Below are positions 1 through 12,000 of a stretch of DNA of 64,000 nucleotides, in pieces; the stretch's first letter is position 1; the number at the start of each line of letters is the position of its first letter. The notes below the pieces were generated by a model. It saw nothing but the letters and a program-made list of their open reading frames with translations. It had not been told where the DNA came from and ran no database searches. Position numbers and translations under genes: made by a program. The DNA is from Trochalopteron elliotii (taxonomy: Eukaryota; Chordata; Aves; Passeriformes; Leiothrichidae), in NCBI GenBank assembly GCA_024734555.1, contig JANPWX010000097.1, positions 2,856,195-2,920,194 of the forward strand, read 5' to 3'.

Positions 1-33
1 TTTTTGTGTATTTGGGTGGGTTTTCTTCCTTAG

Positions 34-99
34 ACCAAAGAAGAAAGAATAGTTGTCCTGGAAACTGAAAATGCTGCTCTTCATCTAAAACTTGCAGAG
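34..99 (+). CDS. KIF25: KIF25 exon a (coiled coil, partial gene start)
   Basis: Follows a pyrimidine-rich tract and AG at 32-33, and ends before GT at 100-101. It encodes residues 1-22 of the visible protein ([20 protein letters not shown]...), a heptad-like Leu/Val pattern, in phase 0 at both ends. It has no ATG, so at least one upstream exon lies outside the window. The following 3.9-kb intron (100-4024) is AT-rich and I see no gene in it. Confidence 0.85.
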
Positions 100-3000
100 G
101 TGACTGTTATTTTTTTCAAAAAGAATTTTTGTGGAAATAGAAAAAAGAAGACACTGAAATCTGCCGTCCTCTTTTCAGGTTTTGCCCTGTTTACCAGTTG
201 GGAAAATCTATGAAGGGATTAAGGCTCAGCATCTCTTTTCAGAATCGTGAATGGTAGCAGTAATGATAGGTTGATTAAGTAACTAGAAGTCAGCTTGAAT
301 TTAAATATTTGCTGTTGTTTTAAATCTAGAAAACTGAGCTGTGGGAATGACTCTGGAAGCATTAAATATGGAATATTTCTTCTTGTAGGGAACATGTTTG
401 TCTAAAAGACAATGGCAGACTTTTCAGGAATATTTTTAGACACAATTGGGATGATGCTTTGAAAGAACTGTTCAAGAAGAGTGCAGGAGAGACATTGCAT
501 TAGGAGTAGACTTACCTGGGCTGCCCTGCTGTGTGTGTTTTTAGTACTGGTATTGTTGCACGTGTGCCTTGTCACACAGCATACAACAACTGAATGCCCT
601 CATTGCCTTACGTCCTTCTGCAGAATCATAGGCCATTCCTAGATTCTCGCTGAAATAAGGAGCAGCCTGTGGTAATGTTTCAGGCCTTCAAAGGGGGGAT
701 TTCAAGAGGTTTAAAGAATTTTGAATATAGATCTAGGCTGCTAGAGCAGAGCCAGCTGTGAGTATTAGTGGCAATACAAACTGTTGGCCAAGAGTTTCTA
801 ATCTGGGCTGAAACATTAACTGGTTGGGTGACCTCAGGGAAGCCATTTGCCCCCCCTGTGGGTTTGCTAACACCCCTGGATAAAAGTGGGTTTAACATTT
901 TTCAAAGTTTAACTGGAAACAGGTGGTATATCTGAAATGAGTTTTGCTAGGTATACAGAAGAACACTAATTTATTCTGAGGAAATGGTTTTATTGTCTTT
1001 GTTCTGCTTTACAATATTCATTGAACGCCTTAAGTATTTCAGCTGATTATATTTTATCCTCACAAGCACAAGAAAGAAATTATTCTAGTCAGTAAGGTAT
1101 ATCAGATGTAGGAAGGAGTTGCCTGTGTATTAGAGAATGAAGTCTCTATTTTGAAATAGAGAGCTGCTTCATTTTATTGAAAAAATGTGCTGGAAGAAAT
1201 GGGCACCTACAGACACGCAAGGAGTGTGGGCAGTGTTACCACCATCAGTCAGAAATAATGTCAAATGAAATCCTTTGCAATTAACCCTGCACTGATGGTT
1301 CTTGCACTGATTCAGGCAGTTATTTAAACACACTTTAAAAATTTGCCTCTTCTCGGTTAATTTGCCCCAGCAATCTAAAAATATGAGCTGAACTGATATC
1401 TATGAAATAGTTTTGCCTTAATTGAAGACTCTCTATTAAAAACAATATTAATTGAAATTAGTATTATTTAAGGTTGTGCAATATTGCACCATATGTCCTA
1501 ATATTCTCCCAGCTCTGCTGGTGAGAAAAGCTCCTGCCCTTGACTGTCTATCCCTGATCCTTCAGATCTGGCGGTGGAGCTGCCTGAGTGATTGAGCTGT
1601 TACAAGTTCAGTCACAGGGACCAGGGTTAACAGAGGTCTCATTCTGAACTTGTAAAAGCTAATTGGATTCATTTTGCCTGGAGTGAGCTGGGAAGCTTTG
1701 GAGACAAACTTATGAGGATTGCCATAAATAAGGATTTGCAGTGTAAAAGTTTCTCTATCGGTTGCATCAGTCTTACTAAAATGCTTTCTCCTGCTATAGA
1801 CCTTTCTTTATATCCTTGTGACTGTGATGAATTTCAGCCCTTCTCCTGTTTCCTGCAGTCTGGTATATTGTTATCCCAGCAGCATACTGGAGGGATTGTT
1901 ACTGAATGTAGGAAGTCAGATTCTTTCTTCCTCCTTTGGCCCTGCTTTTTTCTATTTGGAAGTCTGTTTATCTACCTGCATAGCCCTTGCTTTTATTAGC
2001 AGTCTTTGAGGTCCTGACCCTGCAGCCTTCTTTACATAAAGCTAAGCCTGCCAGAATGGATCTGATTGAAAAACTGAGATTTCACTCTGGAGAACACTAT
2101 TGAGTAGTTTAGTTTCACTTCTGCTTATTAGAAAGCTAACTATAAAAATGTTTTCATGCTTCTGCTTCTATGCTCAAGCACAGGTTTGCAAGTGCTGGCC
2201 TATCAACAACTCTGGTGAATGTTAAAACTATTTTAGTGGAGAAAACTCCAAAATCAAGGCAACATTTGCAATAAAGATTAACTTGATAGTGGAAGTGATG
2301 CAATGACAATAACATCGACCTTTCTGCTTTTATCTTAGTGTTGAGAAATGTGGAGAGTCAAGGGGAATCTATGCAGATGGTGCAGATTAGGTGCTAAAAG
2401 GATGTTTTAACTGTCCTAAGCTTACTTAACAACAAGGCTTGAATACTGCAATTGCTGATATGCATATGCTTAACTTTTCACGTGTGATACTAATAGAGAT
2501 ACTAATTCTGGTGCAGTACTCATGCATTTTTGTGAAGCTGTTTGTAAAAATTGCGTCTGAGTAACATGAGTCTTCAAAATCCTTAGATTTTCAGAGCATC
2601 TAAACATTGTATAGAATCAGTGTCAATATCTGGGAACTTAAAGCCTGTAACAATTAAAAAAAAACCCTCTTCCTGCTATTTTTTGTAAGAACTTTTTCTA
2701 TTAGTGCTAAGGTGGTGCGTTGTCCTACAGAGCTTCCACATGCATGTAAAAATAGAAGATTCATGTTTGATGAAGGTGAAAAAGCCACATAAAAATATTG
2801 GTTTCGATAAGTGAAGCACTTTTTTTTTGAAAGTACAGTCTTTCTGTATCCTAACAGCTCCAGGATGTTGTACTGTTTTTTGCCAATATCGCCTGCAGTT
2901 AAACTGCAATTAAATGTTTGCTTTTTACCTATTATTATCAGATGATTGGAATTGAATCAAATCCATTGTGTGAGTAGATTTAGCTCTTTCATGTCGTTTG

Positions 3001-6000
3001 TTGTGCTATGCTTTGCTAATTTAAATAGCAAGGAATTGCAGTCACAATATATGGTGTGAATAAAGTCTGTGCAAGAGACAAGTGCATCTCAAAAATAGAG
3101 GAAGAGACAATTGGTACTGTTTAAGGAGTGATAAATGTCAACAGGTGGTGGGAGAAAATAGATGAAGAAGTTCCAGCTCATTTTAATCAGGACTATCAGA
3201 AAATTACAAAAATGCATTTCTTAGTGTAATACAGATTCTTCCATATTGCCAAATTTCACAAGAAGTCTCTACCAAGATGACTCTTTTTGCATTCATGCCT
3301 GTAAATATTTCAAGTTGCATTATTTCTATTTTCCTTTTGATTTCAACATCTCAAAAATTTCCCGAGTTGGCCAGAAAAATTTCTTTTGCATAATAGGCAA
3401 TTTTAGACTGTTAGAAAGCATTCTTCTCCCTAAACTTTAAAAATTTCTTTGGTTGCTGTGATCTGTAAAGACCCAGAGTAGGGCTTTGTTGGCCCAGCCT
3501 GGCACCATTGCAACCCTACAGGTTGTAGAAGAGTTGGTGTTGTCAGGGGGCACAGAGCTGGGGGCTGTGTATTACCAACTACTTCAGGACTTCAGCAGTT
3601 AACACCTGTATGCTCATCTTTGTTCTGTATCATGTCCTTCTACAGTGCTTTCTGCATTAAATCTAGTTTCCAGAGACAGTTAATCCAGCTTGTAACCAGC
3701 CCTTTTCCCTAAGTGAAGGCACAGTTTTAATCCTTTAGACCTAGCTCAAGCATAAGTAAGAGGGTTTAGGTACTGCAAAAGCATATTAGTAATCTGGTGC
3801 TCAGGTTTACAACCCTAAGAAAGTAGAATTTTGTGATGTTGGCCTGTTACCATGAGGTGGTTCTTCACATGACTCAGAAAAAGATAAAAGCAAAGAAATT
3901 AAGTATTGGTAACATCCTATGTAATCAGATCATTGAATTACAAATATTTACAGAGAAAAAGGGGTCAGAATGCAATAGGAAACATGAGTGTTTAAAGTGA
4001 TTTTTTTTGTGATTTTTTTAATAGTATCAAGGGTTGGCTGGAAGAAGCACTAATGAAATATTGCAGCTCTATGCTGCTCATGGCCAACAGATGAAATTGC
4101 AGAGGAGTTCTAACCCAGCTGAGAGAGTTGTAACCCAGCTGCATGGAGCAATAAAGGTAAAGGCATTTAGTAATAATATAGACATAATCAACACCCTAAA
4201 CATTTACATGCTTATCCAATATAGTGAACCCCAGAAAATGGTGTGATATGAACCTGATCTGTGGCTTTATTGTATTCACAACAGAGCTTACAGTGAGGTG
4301 TAACAATGATTTCATAGTGGTTTTGCTGTAATAGGCTGCAAAGTCACCTGAGAGGTTGGTAAAAGTGGATGCTCCTGAGCTCCAGGATCTTACATATAGG
4401 GTGCTATTAATACCTGAGATAGATATTTTTGTAATCAAAACTTTAGAATTCCCCATTGTACTGTCATACAGACATCCCTAAAAACAGTAATTGTGATATA
4501 TTTTAACCAGGCAGGCAAATCCTTTTAAAAAAGCATTTGAGAGCTCCACTGATTACTAAGAGTTCTCTGGCAGATTTCACAAGAAAAGTAGTTTGCTGTA
4601 TGCTCACTCAGGTTTTAATTTTGCATCAGAAAGACTGAAACTGTTCTAGTGCCAGTAGCATTATATTTGCCTTTGTTGAAGTATTTATTTATGAAGTTAC
4701 TCCATAGAGTAGTGAGTTCCTTTTAGGGACACTACTGAATATCAGCTTTTCTCAGGGCAGCACTGAATGCTGAATAAAATGACTGACAAGTATCTCAGGA
4801 GAGATCTGATTCTTAACAGACAGAAGGATGCAGCTTAACTGCAGCATTGTTGGACTAGATGATGGTTGCAGGTCCCTTCCAATGGAACTATACTGTTTTA
4901 TTCCAATTACAGTGGTTCTGCTTCGTAAATTTTGTGGTGGTATTTCACATTTTTTAGCTAGAATGGCAGAACTGCTTGTGATGCAATACCAGTGGACTGA
5001 GGTGGTAAACTATCAGATGTCAATGAGGGAGGGAGCAAGGCTCTCTAAATAAAAGTCTAGACAAACAGTCATCCTATACCCACAATAACAACAAAAAAAT
5101 ACTCCTTCCCATTTATATTGTGTGGCTTTTGAGAGTGTAAAATGCAGTGATTTTGTCCCTTTATTTTAGACTGCCTTTTTATCATTGAAACTAATTAATT
5201 AATTCAAGGCCAGTATCACAGTTAGAAAATAAAATGTCACAGAATATATAGCACTTTGTAACACAGGCTGACAATGAAGTATCACACTCTTTCTGTGACA
5301 TAAAGTTCACCTTTGAGATGGCTTTACATGGCCATTTCAGGACTTGGATGTCAAGAAGTTTACTAATCCTAAAATCAGGTCAATTTGTTTTTATTTAGGT
5401 GGACTTGTAAGTGAATATAGGCTGGTCTTACAAACATTTAAGTCTCATCATGTATATTACACCGAGTTACATCCATGATACATTTCTGAACAACGTAATT
5501 TTCTGATCTTTTCAGAATACATCTCTTCTCATAGGAAGACATAGAACTAGCCTATACAAGAAATGCCTTGAGTGAATCCTAGCAAATACCTTCTGATCAA
5601 AGTGAGGAAAATGAAAGTAGTAAGGGATATATGGATCACAGTTCTTCATTGCTAATTCTGGATATGACTTAAAAGTGGACAGAGCCCACACACTTACTTT
5701 CGTCTGATGAAATAACAAAGAGACTTGGTTATACCTGAAGCTGTGTTATGGTCAAAATAGGTATAATAACATTATAAAGGTCCATAAAGTGTTGCTGAAA
5801 CTTTTAGGAAATTACATTGCTAAATGTTTTGCGGGATCCTTCTCAAACATACTGAAAGATATACTCCTGAGGGCTTCCTTCCGTCAAGTAGGGAGTTCTT
5901 CCTGCCTGTGATGTCTTACCATAATAATTTGGGTTGCATATTGGTTCTTCTTAACTGCTGGTTCTGTGTCTTTATAATATATTTTTCTTCTTGCTGAGAA

Positions 6001-9000
6001 GAGGCTTAAACAAGACCTGAAGAGCCTTCATTCATTTGCTCTTGAGCTTTCAAAAGACTTTCAACGTCAGAGCAAGATTTGTCTTTACCAAGTTCTGGCA
6101 GCAGTCCAGGGGATACAGCTGCAGAATGAGGCAATGCAAAGTAAGGCTCATTGCACTTAGATTTCAGACATGTAACATCAACAATGTAATTGTTCAGTGT
6201 TACTAACATTAAAAGATTGAGTTTGATTTTTGAGAAACGTGTCACTGGAATTGTACCCCTTGTTTCTTGTTTGACATTAAATCATCAAGTAGTTCTGAAG
6301 CATTAGAAGTACAAATAACTCTGCAGAGGTTATGACTGATAATTTGGAATTGTCTTTTGTGTGGATTACAGCTGCTGTTAGACTGCTGCTGAGTTGGCTC
6401 AGTTGCAACATTTTTAAACTGAAGTTTTCAGGCTTGTTATTTGGCTATTTTAGAAGAGCCGAATAAAGAATGCATTGCTTTATAAAGCTGAAATTTGTCT
6501 GCTTTTGACTGTACCAGGAAAAGACTTCATTGATTTCAGAGGTTTCTGAAAATACTGCCTGAATTTAGGATAGGCTTGATTTTTAGTACTTGTGTGTATT
6601 TATCAAAAAAAAATTACTTCAAAATCAAAAACCAGTTGCATCTGCTGCGCTGTAAATACTAACAGCACACGGACTGCTGTTTTGGAATTTGGGGACTTCC
6701 TTGTTCATGTATGCATAGGAAAGAGAGCCAGTGCACTCTGCCCCCCTCACTGAGGGTTAAGTGCATTGGTCATACACCTGGATCCCATGGTGTGGATTTC
6801 TGCACCTGCTTTCAATATCCTTGATTCTGGTGAAGCTGTTGCCAGGCCTGAGGATCACATGGCACATGCAATGCTTAAATTGTTGGACGTGTAGCAGTGA
6901 ATGTGTAGTGGTGAGCTACAACAAATACACAAATTTACACTCAGACACCCTTTGTGATGCTCTGGGATCCATGTGTTGCCATTTAAAAGGTACATTTTCT
7001 TTCCTTGAATTATTTCATTTTGGGACTGATTTGATCCCAGTGGGACTCCTCATGTCAATAGGAACAAACAGCACTCTTGGTGATGGGTGTTTACAAAACT
7101 TATTCCTGTATGTTAAGTACTAAGTCAAAATTTATTTGATTACTGTATTATTCTTGTAGAGAAAATGCTCCATCAAGGAAAAAAAACCCAAAGTTGAAAA
7201 TTAACTTTATCTAAAAAGTGAACTTTTCTCTTATTGAAGCAGGGGGCTAAATGAACAGATATGAGAATGAATTTGGCACTTGAGCTATTGTGGTGTAAAT
7301 AAATAATAAGTATCTCTTCAGAGGCCTGGCAAAATTGTTCTCAATTTGCACTTTCTCATGCATTTTTCCTTGAAATCATAAGCAGGAGAAGCTTCCCTAA
7401 CTATAACAAAACAGTCTGTTGGTACTTTGGTGGATGACTTTTGTTTTGAATTTCCTGGTTTTCAGTTCTCTGTCAAGTGTTTTAGATGGAGATTCTATTG
7501 TTAAGGTTAAATATGACCGTTGGAATTGCAATCCTTAAATTACATGTAATCTTTTGTAGACAGAAAGCCCTAAGCATATATTCTGGAGGCAGTCTATATT
7601 ACCAGTTAAATCTTAAAATAGAAATTGAAAACAAGGGAGAAAATTACAGAAGAAGCATTTGAGTAGGTAAATTTCAAGGTTATAGTTGACATGCAACAAA
7701 CCATAAAACTTTCTTATAATAACTGAGTAGTCCTTTGCTTAGAAATACTTATTCACAATCTGAAAATCAGGCTATTGCCACCATTCCCACTAGAATTTAA
7801 GCAGTAGCAATTCATAAGAGAGAGAAGTGCCCATTATTCTGTTGTTATAGGCCTGTTTCCCTCATGGATAAAGCTGCCATCATTTTTGCTAAAAATATTG
7901 GCCACCCAACTGCAAATGATACTACTGAGACAGATGCAGTAATTCAGCAGATTTTTGGGAAGGTAGGAATTAATACAAATTTAAGATTAGTTTTTAGATT
8001 GCTTCACCATGCAGATATTATCAGAAAGAGGAAATTGTGGTGACTTATAAACCTAATGACTTAGATATGCTTTCCAGTTCTGGGACACTTTCTCTCTGCG
8101 CTGGAGAAGATTATAAAGAGGAGCTTTCCAATTTTGTTCATGTGCTAACACTTATGTGCTTTGCTTTTTTTGGAGGAAATGAGCTCTGCACTGTGCTAAT
8201 GACTTGTATTGGTGGAATGTGAGCTACCATCATCTTTTATGCTCAACTCCACAAGTGATTTTCACCAGCTCAGCTGCCTTTTGAGAGCATTTCCCTTAGT
8301 GTGGAGTAGGGAAGTAGGAGAGGGACCTTGGATCCAGCAACAGAAATATTGTAGCAGCCCAAAGAATAATCCACAGAATGGTTTGGAAGAGATTTTGGAG
8401 GGTCACCTATTTTCATTCTCCCTTCAGTGAGCAGGGACATCTTCAACTAGATCAGGTTCTCAGAGGCCCATCCCACCTGACCTTGAATGTTTCCAGGGAT
8501 GGGGAATCCACCACCGCTCTGCACAACCTGTTCCAATGTTTCACCACCCGCATTGTAAAAACTGCCCTTTTATATCAGATGTAAATCGACCCTCTTTTAG
8601 TTTAAAACCTTTGACCTATTACAACAGGCCATGCTAAAAATAATGTTGCAGTATGGAATATAACATACAGCTGAATTTAAAAGAAGTTTTGGTATTATTA
8701 AGTCTGTTGTATCATAGCTGTAGTATGTCCTAGAAGACATGATCAGATTGATCTCCTTTTTAAAATGGACTCTAGACTGGCAAGAAACATTGAGAACCCC
8801 AGGGAACTATGGGGACAGCAACACATCCATATCTCAGATGTGCTGTGGCTGTGCTAGGCTATGCTGCTCCTGTTTTTTGTGTCCCTGTTATGGACCTTTC
8901 TGTTATGTTTGTGTAACTCTTTGTGAAACCACACAGGTGATCCAGGACAGAATTTGCTCAGAAGGAAGGATTGCTTTTAGATCTTTGTGTGACTGAGGAA

Positions 9001-12000
9001 ACAAGTGTGTGAGCACAGCAAAATGTCTGGTGCAGCACTGAAGGGGAGGGAATAAAAAGCACTGGGACTGTCAGTTAAAGGAAAGGGACTGTAACCTTTA
9101 CAGTCCCTTGCATATGCTTGCAAGGGATCACAACTGTTAGACTGATGTTACTGTGATCAGTAACATTTAAACACAAAAGTTGCTGGTATTCCCAGCTCCC
9201 AGAAAATTTCCATATAGATCAATGGAATGGGCAAAGGATGGAGAAGAGGGATGTCTGTAATGGCTGCATTCATGTGGTGACTCTTTCTCTTGCCTAATGA
9301 AGAGTGTGTTATTATTATTTTATAACAGATGAACCCAATGTCTACCCCTAGCTTAAGGATGAAAATGTAACTCCTGTATAGCTTGCATCTGATGTCAAGC
9401 AGAAATCTAGGAAAATGTTAAATGAGTGTTTGTATTTGTAACTGCATAACTCTCCTGTCAGAAAAAGATAATTTATGCATTAGGAAGCTTTTTTTCCTTT
9501 CAGGACTGGAATAATGGAAGAGTACCCTCAGCATTTATTGCTTTACCTTACTGCTTATTTAAGAGACTTAGGGAACTCAAAGTGTGTGTACACAAATATG
9601 TAAAGGAAGATACTTATTTTGGAGGTTACTGAAATAATCAATGCAATCTAACCTTGTGTTTTAAAAATTATAGTATGATTAGGGGTCAGTGGCTGTAAGC
9701 AGCCCTTTTGAACATTTATGGTAACATATTTGCATGGGATTCTCCAAAACAAAGCATGCTGGTATTACTCCACATGCTGGATGCAAGAGAAGGATTTTTC
9801 ATGGTGAAACTTGTGGATGTTGATTCCCCAGTTATTAACATTATCTTCCCCTGCATGCATACACTTGTGGAGGAGCACTGTGAGCTGGAGATGAATGGCA
9901 TGGGTATTAGAAAAAAAAAAAGATCTGAGAAATCTCTAGTGTACACAAATGTTCCTTGAAATTATCTGATTTTTAGTCTGTACCAGAGATATTAAATTGT
10001 ATGTGTGACCATGCTGAGATACTAAGTCTGTTCCTTGCTCTGCAAGATAGCATACGCTGAGGCTCGTGGCCATCCTGCTAGTTCAGCTCTCAGACCCTGG
10101 TTTTGACTGCTTGATACTCTGCATCTCCAAACTGCTCACTCATTTCTGGGGATATTTCCCACTGGGGTTCCTAAAAGCTTGGTTTTTACACAAGCTTACA
10201 GTCATATAATGTGTCTTCTGGGCTGTATGTTTGTTTTAGGCCTGCCCAGTATTTATGTAAATAGGTTGAAATAAAACCATTTGTGAAATCAGATGGCTTT
10301 TGTAATGATCTGTACAAGTCTTCTCAGTTTGGTGAAAGAGATTCCCTATGGTTCAAATGATCCATCCTTCCTATGAATTCCTCATGGAGTGATGGACCTG
10401 TCTTAAAGGGGAACCTTACAACTGTTGTAAAGGATCAGTAGCACTGTAAGTGAGGCTGAGGATAAATGACAGGTTAACTTCTTGTAAAGTTAGCCCACAT
10501 GAGTCTAATATGTGCAGATGTGGTATGACCCATGCAAGTGACAGCCCCATCTAGCAGCAGGCAGCTTCAAATGTAGGTTTCAGGCTTCAGTGGCAGTTAA
10601 CATCACTCTAATTGAACTGACACAATTGAACTGCCTTTAAATATCTTACATTATTGATTGCTTTTCAAGACTTCACATGTGTACTTGTGGTTATGATTTG
10701 TAGCTTCACATAGCAAGAACTATGATGGGATTTTTCATAAGTGCCTAGTAAATCAGAAACTAACCCTCCTAACTGAAATTTGATAGAAGTTGAGAAGGTT
10801 TGTGCTTATATTTCATGAGGTGCTACTGGACGATTCCTTTTGTAAAGTCATGGAGTTTATATCTCTGAAACTGCTTTCTTCTAGTGTTTCAGATAAAAGC
10901 TTTTGATCTTGAGCAGTCTCTACAAGAGGTGACAGAGAGATATGAGAAAGAAAAGCAGAAGAGGAAGGCTCTACATAACAGCTTAATTGTAAGTATGTTT
11001 AATAACAGAACATTGGCTTATTTGGTTGAAATTATTCCCATAATTTCCTTGCCTATATAAGTAAAGAATATACTCCACATGGATATATCACTTGCCCCAG
11101 CTGTCTATATATGATGTGTTTATTTGCTGAGGCATGTTTGTCTTACAATAAACCCCACTCCTTTCTTTTTACACAAAATCTTCCAAATGCACTCACGTGG
11201 CCTGTTTCCCTAAGGAGTATCATCCATTTTGAATAGTGGAAAAAAGCTGAGTTTCTTCATCCTCTTCTCTTAATTTGCAGCTTCTGAAGTGGTTTTAAAA
11301 TTCTTAAAATACTAACTTGATATTGCAAAGTAGTCATCTTTTATTTTTCCATATCTCTCTAGCTGTATCCTGCTCAGCCATTAATGATGGTTCATTTGGG
11401 ATTAATTTTTTCCCATTTGTACTTTAAATTTAGTCTTCCTCCCATCCCCACAAATGACTAGTTTAGGGTTTTCTGATTCAGGACCTGATTTTTAGAAACA
11501 CAAGCCTCCTTCAAGTAAAAAAAATTAAAGTTTTTCTACCTGGGACAATGAATCTCTTTGTTAAAAAGTACTTACCTTCTAAATTTTGCCTTCTGTTGCA
11601 GTTTACTGAAAGGATATTCCCCAGAGCAATGGGGCATTGATACCAGTGGTTAATAGTCCTCACAGGCAAGCTATGTTTAAGCATACAAAATGAGAAGAAC
11701 TGATCACCAACAAAATGGAAGAGATAAACAGATCTCAAATGCCTAGAGTGAAAAATCAGCTACTGGCTTTTTAATCATGTAGGAACACAGTGGAGAGGAA
11801 AATATACAACATATTTTATATTCCACATCTTCCTCAGGACTGGTGGAAGAGAAATGGAGAGTGTAATGTTGTCGGTTGTATTAATAGAAGTATCTGAAAA
11901 AGCTCAGGTGAGGAGGAAGGAGAAACATGAAGGGAAGGGGAAAATGCCTCAGAGGTTGGGTTTTTTTGTCCATATCAGCTGGAGAGGGCTATACAATTCC

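Noticed and set aside
6761..7123. 120-codon open frame in KIF25 intron 3
   Set aside because: No coding-like pattern or homology that I recognise, and no splice signals that fit KIF25 phases.
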